Of a stretch of DNA of 5,766 nucleotides, positions 1 through 5,766 are shown piece after piece; within the stretch, counting starts at the first letter, position 1, and every line of letters starts with the position of its first letter. The position numbers and the translations under genes were made by a program. Origin of the DNA: DAIRDK01 sp035403225. GTDB taxonomy: Bacteria > Bacteroidota > Bacteroidia > Bacteroidales > FEN-979. The stretch is taken from the NCBI GenBank assembly GCA_035403225.1, contig DAONET010000065.1, positions 1 to 5,766 on the forward strand, written 5' to 3'. Below the pieces are notes generated by a model that was not told the DNA's origin, did not search any database, and saw only the letters and a list, made by a program, of their open reading frames with translations.

Positions 1-2195
1 TAAACATAGATGGAGGAGTCGATGTAGATGGTCACGGCCGAAACCAGGGAGCCGTCTTTGGAAACGGAAATCCCGTCCCAGATCGCCTCATCCTGGATGA
101 TCTGTTCGGAGGGGTTATCGGAAATTGTTACTCTCCTCATTTTGTTATCGTCGGAGATAAAATAGGCGGTCAATCCATCGTCGGGGACGGAGGGTTTGTT
201 ATGGATCCCCGTGGAGGAGATGGGGGTAAACTGCGTTCCTGTGGTATTGGCAGCATAAAGGGTGTATTGATCCCCGGCATATTCATCGAGCAGGAGGATG
301 TAATCCTGCCCTGGGTTGACCTGGAGGTTTCCGGGTTCGGTGGTACCTCCTCCTCCGCCACTTCCGCCGCTTTCAGTGATTCCCACCTGGTCGAAAGCGG
401 ACGCGGCAGCATTCATTTCAGCGCTTCCGTTGCCGTACAGATCTTTGGCCGACTGGATCACGGCAATTCGCAGGTCGTGGTATTGCGACGACCGGGTGAG
501 GTAATTGAACAACGCCCGCATGAAGGTCTTTTCTCCTTTTTCCAGCCCGACCGCGGTAGCGTACTTGTAGTAAGCAAAGTTACCCACCCCGCTGTTGGTA
601 TGCACCCCGCCGTTGTCTTGTTCCCCGTTGTACATCTCACTGTATTGGGCGGGCTGGTAACAGGGATCGTTGAAGGAGCTTCCGCCGTTGTGCGGGTTCG
701 ACATGTCGCGCATGGCGCCGGTGGGAAAGTAGGGATTCCCGGCCATGATGATGTCTTCCCCGATTTTCCAGTTACGGCGTTCCACCATCGCCCCGATGAT
801 ATCGGAATAGCTCTCGTTGATGGCGCCCGATTCGTTCTGGTACTCCAGGTTGGCGCTGGTCTCATCCACCGCGTGGCCCAACTCGTGGGCACAGACATCC
901 AATCCCCCGGCCAACGGTTTGAACATCGAACCATTGCCGTAAAACATAGCCTGCCCGTTCCAGAAAGCGTTGTCAAACCCCTGTCCATTCTCATCGGTGA
1001 TGTTGATCACGTTGGGGATGTCGGCGCCATTGCCGTTGAATGAGTTCCGGCCGTGCACATTTTTCCAGTAGTCGTACGACAAAGCAGCGTGGTAATGTGC
1101 GGAGATGGCGTTCGGGCTCCAGGTGTTGTTGGCTGAAGTGACGATGGAAGCGTTGGTGATCTGGTTATAGGGGGCGTTGAAGGCATCATACGTCTTGATG
1201 ACCCCTTCGAAAGCCTGGGGATTGAACATTGCCTTGGTCACATCCACCATATAATAAGTCCCGCTTTGGAGGTAAACGTGAAAACTACGGTTAACCCCGT
1301 TCAGATCAGTGCCTGAAGCCGTTACGTCGCCATCGCTTTGGGTGTTGTTATAAAAACGGAGGATTTCCCCGTTTCCGGCATCAATGAAGTATTCCCATCG
1401 TTCGATGATGTTGGGACGAACGGTGATGTGCCAGGCAAGGCGATCCCGGCCATGGTTTCTTTCCGCGGGGTAGATGACCAGTTCTGTAGCCGGCCGATCG
1501 TAGTTCAAAAACTTTTTCTCAGCTTCCGACAGTTCCCGGCTGTTGGTCTGTTTTCCCACATGGTTCAGAACGATGGCCTCAGCGTTTGGTGCAGGAACAA
1601 GCGGATTGAAGTCACGCAGGGCCGGAGTGGGGGCGATCCTCCCGTTGTACCGGTCGATGAAGCCATCACGCCCGTGAAGGTAAAGTTCGGCGCCGTACAC
1701 CGGAATCCCGTTCAGTACCTGTTGCATCCTGAGGTGTTCCATTCCGAGTTCATCGGTTGTGCGACTTTTCAGGACAAACTCCTCGCCGGGATGTTTGATC
1801 CCCAGCGCCTGCCTGAGGGCATCCAGGTACTGGATGCAGGCCTGAGGCACGGCTTCGGAGGATTTCCCGGTAAGCGCGATGGCATCCGGTAATCGTCCTT
1901 CAGTGAAGAGCAGTTTCCCGTTCTTGTCGTACCGGGTGTCGGTAAACACGGCGGGATCCAGCCGGAACGCAGAAGCGTTGAGTTGTCGCGGCACGAAAGT
2001 CGGGGTGGGGACCGGTGAGTTTTGTTTCAGGGGCATCACCAGCGGCCCTGCCTGAACCTGCCCGGGTAAGGTAAAACCGGCAGGCGGTGGAACTTTGTGA
2101 AGCCCTTTGAAAGCGGAGGTTTGCGAAAAAGAGCTGCCGGCCACCGTAAAAAGGAGTATGGCCACTAAAATCCTCGGAAGTAACTGATTTTTCAT
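1..2195 (-). CDS. Secreted M4 (thermolysin-family) zinc metalloprotease, C-terminus cut by window edge
   Basis: Extracellular endopeptidase precursor; 731 codons are visible and the reading frame stays open to the left edge, so the C-terminus is missing. Residues 1-24 form a Sec signal peptide (basic start, hydrophobic core, likely cleavage before Gln25). About 140-285 is the inhibitory/chaperone propeptide: an FTP-like stretch (GMEHLRMQQVLNGIPVYGAE, 151-170) and then a PepSY-like stretch ending YFIDAGNGEILRFY. The catalytic domain spans about 290-607. Zinc ligands are His437 and His441 of HELGH, plus Glu461 in GAINESYSD; the 24-residue spacing from His437 to Glu461 equals that of thermolysin His142-Glu166. 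Glu438 is the general base, and His532 in GVHTNSG matches thermolysin His231. DNAFWNG (408-414) is the substrate-binding edge strand. A Gly/Ser linker (609-617) leads into an extra domain with beta-propeller-like character. The ATG at 2195 is chosen because it begins the signal peptide; there is no Shine-Dalgarno sequence, only an A-rich leader. It lies 24 bases after the upstream gene, so cotranscription is likely. The M4 assignment is very secure; the natural substrate and the end of the protein are unknown. Confidence 0.96.
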   Translation of the reverse strand, partial: MKNQLLPRILVAILLFTVAGSSFSQTSAFKGLHKVPPPAGFTLPGQVQAGPLVMPLKQNSPVPTPTFVPRQLNASAFRLDPAVFTDTRYDKNGKLLFTEGRLPDAIALTGKSSEAVPQACIQYLDALRQALGIKHPGEEFVLKSRTTDELGMEHLRMQQVLNGIPVYGAELYLHGRDGFIDRYNGRIAPTPALRDFNPLVPAPNAEAIVLNHVGKQTNSRELSEAEKKFLNYDRPATELVIYPAERNHGRDRLAWHITVRPNIIERWEYFIDAGNGEILRFYNNTQSDGDVTASGTDLNGVNRSFHVYLQSGTYYMVDVTKAMFNPQAFEGVIKTYDAFNAPYNQITNASIVTSANNTWSPNAISAHYHAALSYDYWKNVHGRNSFNGNGADIPNVINITDENGQGFDNAFWNGQAMFYGNGSMFKPLAGGLDVCAHELGHAVDETSANLEYQNESGAINESYSDIIGAMVERRNWKIGEDIIMAGNPYFPTGAMRDMSNPHNGGSSFNDPCYQPAQYSEMYNGEQDNGGVHTNSGVGNFAYYKYATAVGLEKGEKTFMRALFNYLTRSSQYHDLRIAVIQSAKDLYGNGSAEMNAAASAFDQVGITESGGSGGGGGTTEPGNLQVNPGQDYILLLDEYAGDQYTLYAANTTGTQFTPISSTGIHNKPSVPDDGLTAYFISDDNKMRRVTISDNPSEQIIQDEAIWDGISVSKDGSLVSAVTIYIDSSIYV

Positions 2196-2219
2196 AGGAA
2201 TGGTTTTTTTAATCGAAAA

Positions 2220-2906
2220 CTATTCTTTGTCGGCCTGGAACCGGAATCCCAGCCGTTTGCCTGTCGTGATGGAGAAGGCATCGAGGGTGGATTGGATTTC
2301 CCCGGCGGTGACCTCCTTGATGGTATCGAAAGGGGGCGTCAGCAGGTCGAAGTTGAGGGAGTAAAGGATAGAGGAGTGAAGAATTTCCTGTACAGCCTTC
2401 TCATTCAGCAGGGTATAGGGAAAATTGTTGTAGAGCAAACCCACTTCCCGCTTTCCTTCCACGAAATAGTGTTTTTCACGGTTGATGAAGATACGGCCGA
2501 TGCAATAACCGATGTCATTGGCACGGTTGAATTTGAAGGAATCGGCCAGGAAGTTGAAAATGTGGATGATTCCGCAATAGGAACGGCGTTTGTCTTCACG
2601 GATATAGGTCGTTTTCATCACTTCGTGGTCGCGTGGAATCTCGAAGACGTTGGAGTGCATGAAAAAGATCAGTACATCGCTCCCGAATTTCAACCGGAAT
2701 TCAAACTCTCCCCGATCTTTGAAGGAAAAGGGCAGGGGAAGGGGAGATTTTTCGATGACCGGGCGATTTTTCATGATCAGGCTCTCCCCGCACTTTTTAA
2801 AGGTGTTAAAGGCATCCTGTGTGGTACGGAAAACCTCCTGTTTCAGCGTACCTTTTTCTATGATCGCGTCAACCAATGCTTTGGTAGTGACCTTTGCTTT
2901 TTCCAT
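2220..2906 (-). CDS. Uncharacterised 228-residue cytoplasmic protein
   Basis: I do not recognise a named family with confidence. The protein has 228 residues from ATG 2906 to TAG 2220. It has no signal peptide, lipobox or long hydrophobic segment, so a cytoplasmic location is inferred. The N-terminus (about 1-45) is helical-looking and Lys/Glu-rich. A Pro-rich turn (SPLPLPF, 54-60) follows, then alternating strands and helices with notable clusters: MHSNVFEIPRDHEVMKTTY (83-101), REDKRRSYCGIIHIFNFLAD (103-122) and GRIFINREKHYFVEGKREVG (137-156). An in-frame TTG at 2927 would add seven residues, but it lies at the inferred -7 promoter box, so the ATG is preferred. A 213-residue open frame on the opposite strand (2292-2933) is taken as a shadow because this strand gives balanced, protein-like sequence and tight spacing to the next gene. 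It is probably the first gene of a two-gene unit with the protease. No catalytic motif is evident and no function is claimed. Confidence 0.8.
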   Translation of the reverse strand: MEKAKVTTKALVDAIIEKGTLKQEVFRTTQDAFNTFKKCGESLIMKNRPVIEKSPLPLPFSFKDRGEFEFRLKFGSDVLIFFMHSNVFEIPRDHEVMKTTYIREDKRRSYCGIIHIFNFLADSFKFNRANDIGYCIGRIFINREKHYFVEGKREVGLLYNNFPYTLLNEKAVQEILHSSILYSLNFDLLTPPFDTIKEVTAGEIQSTLDAFSITTGKRLGFRFQADKE

Positions 2907-2924
2907 AATGAGGTTAAATACCCT

Positions 2925-2932
2925 CAAATTTA
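2925..2932 (-). promoter_or_regulatory. Candidate Bacteroidota -7 promoter box for the leftward pair
   Basis: Read on the minus strand this is TAAATTTG, an exact match to the TAnnTTTG consensus, 18 bases before the ATG at 2906. No good -33 TTTG is seen at the expected 19-21 base spacing. Initiation would fall near 2918-2920, giving a leader of about 12 bases. This placement argues against the upstream in-frame TTG (2927) as the start codon. AT-rich DNA makes chance matches common, so confidence is moderate. Confidence 0.45.
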
Positions 2933-2948
2933 AACAATAATTTCTATG

Positions 2949-2964
2949 ATGATTTAATGATTTG
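2949..2964. repeat. Short tandem direct repeat ATGATTTA/ATGATTTG in the divergent promoter
   Basis: Two adjacent 8-base units differing only in the last base (2949-2956 and 2957-2964), preceded by another ATGAT at 2946-2950. It lies just upstream of the leftward -7 box, around its expected -33 position, and about 40-50 bases upstream of the rightward -7 box. It could be a regulator-binding site or simply low-complexity AT-rich DNA. The repeat is seen directly; any function is inference. Confidence 0.35.
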
Positions 2965-3001
2965 TTAACCTCCCCTTAATTTTCAGTTAATATTCGGGTG
3001 G

Positions 3002-3009
3002 TTACTTTG
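3002..3009 (+). promoter_or_regulatory. Candidate Bacteroidota -7 promoter box for the lipoprotein/receptor pair
   Basis: TTACTTTG, followed by CACC, matches seven of eight positions of the Bacteroidota -7 consensus TAnnTTTG and lies 29 bases before the lipoprotein ATG at 3039. The -33 element is weak: a T-run near 2980-2984 is at about the right distance, but no clean TTTG is present. Transcription would begin near 3014-3017, leaving a leader of roughly 20-25 bases rich in A. Assigned by consensus and position only. Confidence 0.5.
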
Positions 3010-3038
3010 CACCAGCAAAAATCAAAAAAACCACCTTT

Positions 3039-4418
3039 ATGAAAAAAACACACTTGCATCCCCTGGCCCTTGCTTTTCTGGCCCTTATCCTTGTTTTTTC
3101 CTCGTGTAAAAAGAGTGAAGATCCGGAACCTGTTCCCTCCACTGACACCACTGCGGTGGTTATCTCGGGAGAGATCACGGGGAATGTCACCTGGAGTTCG
3201 AATCATACCTATCTTCTTCGCGGATTTGTTTACGTGGTCGATGGGGCGACCCTGACCATTCAGCCCGGCACCATCATTAAAGGGGATAAACCCACAGTGG
3301 GTACCCTCATTGTAGAAAGGGGCGGAAAGATCCTGGCCGACGGTACCCCTGTGAATCCGATTGTTTTCACCTCCAATGCACCGGTTGGTTTTCGTAACCG
3401 GGGCGACTGGGGCGGACTGGTGCTTTGCGGCAAAGCCCCGGTGAACAACGGCGATCCGCAGATCGAGGGCGGTCCCCGCTCTCATTACGGCGGAAACGAG
3501 CCGGCTGACAATTCGGGAATCCTCCGTTATATCCGCATCGAGTACGCAGGTTATCCACTCCAGCCGGATAAAGAGATCAACGGCCTCACGTTGGCCGGTG
3601 TGGGTTCCGGTACCGTGGTCGATTACATCATGGTTTCTTATGCCAACGATGACTCCTTCGAATGGTTCGGCGGTACGGTCAACGCGAAACACCTCATCGC
3701 TTTCCGCGGGCTGGATGATGATTTTGACACCGATAACGGCTTCACGGGAAATGTACAATATCTCCTGGCTGTCCGTGATAAGACGGTGGCCGATGTCTCC
3801 GGATCAAATGGTTATGAATCAGACAACGATGCCAATGGGTCGACCAATGCCCCTTTCACACGGCCTGTCTTCTGCAACGCCACCCTGATCGGTCCCCGCA
3901 AAGATGCTACCACCTCCAACATCAGCGCTAACTACAAAAACGCGATGCACTTGCGCAGAAACACAAGGCTTTCCACTTATAACTCAGTTTTTGCGGGCCA
4001 CATGGGCGGATTGCTGTTAGACGGGACCGCCACGCAGACCAACGCGGTCACCGGCAACCTCCGCATCCACAATACCATTTTAGCCGGCGTTCCTGCTGCC
4101 AACAAATTCTTCAGCGTACAGAGCGGCAGTACCATGACTGTTGACTCCCTTACCCGTTGGTTCCTTACCCCGGCTTTCGCGAATGACACCCTGGTCAACA
4201 ACGCCGACCTCAAACTCACCGACGCTTTCAACTTAGAACAACCTAACCTGATACCCCTTTCAGGATCCCCCTTGTTAGGAAACGCTGATTTCTCGGATCC
4301 CGATCTTCAAAACTCCTTCTTTACTGTGGAAACTTTCATCGGGGCTTTTGGCTCGACGGATTGGACCGCCGGTTGGGCCGTATGGGATCCCCAAAACCTC
4401 CCCTACGGAAGCAAATAA
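3039..4418 (+). CDS. Beta-helix-like outer-membrane lipoprotein, receptor partner
   Basis: A 459-residue protein with a type II signal peptide: basic MKK start, hydrophobic core, then FSSC with lipidated Cys23. The mature start, CKKSEDPEP, combines Lys and acidic residues as in Bacteroidota surface-export signals, so outer-membrane and possibly surface exposure is inferred. A Pro/Thr-rich spacer (about 27-38) precedes a Gly-rich, strand-rich body. Short recurring strand-turn units such as GATLTIQPGTIIKGD (69-83) and GTLIVERGGKILADGTPVNP (88-107) suggest a right-handed parallel beta-helix. Asp-rich segments (GLDDDFDTDNGF, 224-235; GYESDNDANGS, 258-268) may bind Ca2+. Only two Cys remain after lipidation (130 and 279), so a disulfide is possible. 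No SusD-type TPR helices are visible. The ATG at 3039 is fixed by the signal peptide and promoter position. The receptor gene follows 15 bases after the stop, so the two are almost certainly cotranscribed. The likely role is capturing or gating ligand for that receptor; the ligand is unknown. Lipoprotein status is firm; the fold is a pattern-based judgement. Confidence 0.88.
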   Translation: MKKTHLHPLALAFLALILVFSSCKKSEDPEPVPSTDTTAVVISGEITGNVTWSSNHTYLLRGFVYVVDGATLTIQPGTIIKGDKPTVGTLIVERGGKILADGTPVNPIVFTSNAPVGFRNRGDWGGLVLCGKAPVNNGDPQIEGGPRSHYGGNEPADNSGILRYIRIEYAGYPLQPDKEINGLTLAGVGSGTVVDYIMVSYANDDSFEWFGGTVNAKHLIAFRGLDDDFDTDNGFTGNVQYLLAVRDKTVADVSGSNGYESDNDANGSTNAPFTRPVFCNATLIGPRKDATTSNISANYKNAMHLRRNTRLSTYNSVFAGHMGGLLLDGTATQTNAVTGNLRIHNTILAGVPAANKFFSVQSGSTMTVDSLTRWFLTPAFANDTLVNNADLKLTDAFNLEQPNLIPLSGSPLLGNADFSDPDLQNSFFTVETFIGAFGSTDWTAGWAVWDPQNLPYGSK

Positions 4419-4433
4419 ACCATAACCCCATCT

Positions 4434-5766
4434 ATGTTTAAAAAGATAGTTTTTTACCCGCTTCTTGTCATTATACCATTGATCTCTTTCAGTCAGACAG
4501 GAAGCATCCAGGGAAAGGTCACTGACCGCAAGACGAAAGAGACCCTTGTGGGGGTGACCGTCTGGATCGAAGGGACCTCCTATGGAGCTTCTACCGGAAT
4601 CGACGGGGAGTTTGTCATCAACGACGTGAAACCCGGGGTATATTCCCTCACTGCATCCATCATCTCTTACCGAAAGGAGGTCTTCGAAAATATCAAGGTT
4701 CATGGGAATAAGGTCACCCGTATCGATATGGAATTAGAAGAAGCAGTGACCACCATGAAAGAGGTGGAGATCATCGATAAAAAAACCACCAGTACTGAGA
4801 TTTCGGTGCTCAGCGCCATCAAAAACAGCAGCCTCGTGGCCAATGGCGTTTCCAGTCAGCTCATCACCCGTTCGCAGGACCGCGATGCCTCGGAGGTGAT
4901 ACGGCGGGTACCGGGAATCACCCTCTTTAACGGGCGCTTCGTGGTGGTCAGGGGGCTGAACCAAAGGTACAATACCGTATTTCTGAACAATGCCTCCACT
5001 CCCAGCTCCGAATCCGACAGCCGCGCCTTCTCCTTCGATATCCTCCCCAGTTCCGTACTGGAAAACATCATGGTCTATAAAACCCCCTCCGCGGAACTCC
5101 CTGCCGATTTCTCCGGTGCCTTCATCGATGTGAAAACCAAGGACACTCCTGCCAAAAATACACTCGAAATCAGCTATACCGCCTCCTTCCGCGAGCAATC
5201 TACCTTCCGCGATTTCTATACTTATAAAGGCGGATCCCTTGATTTCCTTGGAGTCGACGACGGGACACGGGAACTGCCTGCAGGATTTCCCTCCACCGAT
5301 CAGTTCAAGAAAATCTCGGAAGGCTACACCCCGGCCGACAGGAGCGCACTCAACCAGTTAGGACAGGCAATCAACAAGAACTGGACTTACAAAGTCAACC
5401 AGGCCTTGTTTGATAACCGGCTCAACCTCGTCTATGCCGGACAATTCAGGATGGGCCGCGTTCAGACCGGTACCATCAACGCCATCAACTATACCAACAC
5501 CTTCATCACCCTGCCTATCCATCGTGAAGATTACCAGGTCTATAATTTCGCAGAAGACAAACCCAGTCCCAACTTCGATTTCAATGACCTGCAAAGCACC
5601 AATACCGTCAAGACCAGCCTGCTGTCGAACTGGACCTTTGTAATAAACAATCGGAATAAATTCAGATTCAATAATTTATTTAATCAGAACGGCGTGAAGC
5701 AGACCACCCTCCGCGAGGGCTTCGAGTATTACAGTTCTCAGCAGATCAGGGCTTATGAGTATGATT
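4434..5766 (+). CDS. TonB-dependent outer-membrane receptor, 3' end cut by window edge
   Basis: Energy-coupled outer-membrane transporter; 444 codons are visible from ATG 4434 and the frame is open at the right edge. Residues 1-20 are a Sec signal peptide (cleavage likely before Gln21). About 24-103 is a CarboxypepD_reg-like Ig-fold domain (SIQGKVTDRKTKETLVGVTV ... ASTGIDGEF ... VKPGVYSL), typical of Bacteroidota receptors. A candidate TonB box follows (MKEVEIIDKK, 108-117). The plug covers about 120-237: EVIRRVPGITLFNGRFVVVR (154-173) with RGLNQRYN, FDILPSSVLENIMVYKTPSA (201-220), and ELPADFSGAFIDVKTKD. This resembles plugs of the TonB-Xanth-Caul type (RGLxxRY, then an L-PSS-LE motif) more than classical SusC plugs. 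From about 240 on, alternating aromatic and polar residues indicate the start of the 22-strand barrel. Complete relatives usually run to about 800-1000 residues, so roughly half is missing. It is the second gene of the unit with the lipoprotein. Family assignment is secure; the substrate cannot be read from the sequence. Confidence 0.95.
   Translation, partial: MFKKIVFYPLLVIIPLISFSQTGSIQGKVTDRKTKETLVGVTVWIEGTSYGASTGIDGEFVINDVKPGVYSLTASIISYRKEVFENIKVHGNKVTRIDMELEEAVTTMKEVEIIDKKTTSTEISVLSAIKNSSLVANGVSSQLITRSQDRDASEVIRRVPGITLFNGRFVVVRGLNQRYNTVFLNNASTPSSESDSRAFSFDILPSSVLENIMVYKTPSAELPADFSGAFIDVKTKDTPAKNTLEISYTASFREQSTFRDFYTYKGGSLDFLGVDDGTRELPAGFPSTDQFKKISEGYTPADRSALNQLGQAINKNWTYKVNQALFDNRLNLVYAGQFRMGRVQTGTINAINYTNTFITLPIHREDYQVYNFAEDKPSPNFDFNDLQSTNTVKTSLLSNWTFVINNRNKFRFNNLFNQNGVKQTTLREGFEYYSSQQIRAYEYD

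Larger units (their letters stand above)
2907..3038. promoter_or_regulatory. AT-rich divergent intergenic region
   Basis: This 132-base gap separates the two divergent gene pairs and is clearly richer in A/T than the coding regions on both sides. It holds candidate -7 boxes for both directions, a short direct repeat, and A-rich untranslated leaders in place of Shine-Dalgarno sites. No convincing stem-loop with a U tract, small RNA or small open frame is visible. It is the only non-coding stretch over 30 bases in the window, so the main transcriptional control of all four genes probably sits here. Confidence 0.7.

Noticed and set aside
201..1043. 280-residue open frame on the plus strand
   Set aside because: It lies wholly antisense to the M4 protease gene, whose frame includes intact catalytic motifs. 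The product has no recognisable domain, signal or leader, so it is a shadow of the GC-rich coding strand.
1338..1892. 184-residue open frame on the plus strand
   Set aside because: Antisense to the protease propeptide and catalytic domain; no independent support.
2196..2219. T-run between the unknown gene and the protease as a possible terminator
   Set aside because: There is no stem preceding the A/T run on the minus strand; it is more likely the A-rich leader of the protease gene.
2292..2933. 213-residue open frame on the plus strand opposite the unknown gene
   Set aside because: The minus-strand frame covers the same region, fits the -7 box and the 24-base spacing to the protease, and reads as an ordinary protein. 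The plus frame is rich in Gly, Val and Phe runs typical of an antisense reading. Homology search would settle it.
2976..3758. 260-residue open frame on the minus strand
   Set aside because: Antisense to the lipoprotein and running through the intergenic region; the lipoprotein has a clear lipobox and promoter.
1..4440. 13-base inverted repeat: taaacatagatgg at 1-13 and its complement at 4428-4440
   Set aside because: One copy lies inside the protease gene and the other across the receptor start. One such 13-base match is not surprising by chance in a window of this size, and no flanking homology extends it.

Overview
The window reads as chromosomal DNA of a Bacteroidota member. Four lines of evidence support this: a CarboxypepD_reg-like domain fused to the front of a TonB-dependent receptor; a lipoprotein whose lipidated Cys is followed by Lys and acidic residues; A/T-rich leaders with no Shine-Dalgarno sequence at the starts; and promoter -7 boxes resembling the TAnnTTTG consensus of this phylum. 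The genes are moderately GC-rich and the one real intergenic region is AT-rich. The order or family cannot be fixed from the sequence alone. No tRNA, rRNA, CRISPR array, insertion sequence or phage gene was seen.

There are four protein genes in two divergent pairs around one AT-rich gap (2907-3038). Leftward (minus strand) is a 228-residue cytoplasmic-looking protein of unknown function (2906 to 2220). After 24 bases comes a secreted thermolysin-family (M4) zinc metalloprotease that runs off the left edge (2195 to 1). The protease has its full set of zinc-binding and catalytic residues, an FTP/PepSY-type propeptide, a Gly/Ser linker and the start of a second C-terminal domain that looks like a beta-propeller.

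Rightward (plus strand) is a 459-residue lipoprotein with a beta-helix-like look (3039-4418). After 15 bases comes a TonB-dependent outer-membrane receptor (4434 to the right edge, truncated in its barrel). This pair has the layout of a SusC/SusD uptake couple, but the lipoprotein does not look like SusD. The best inference is a two-component outer-membrane uptake or binding system for an unknown ligand.

The central gap probably carries both divergent promoters. The two pairs may be co-regulated, but nothing in the sequence proves a functional link between the protease side and the receptor side. The most interesting signal is the beta-helix-like lipoprotein plus receptor pair; the second is the unusual C-terminal extension of the protease.
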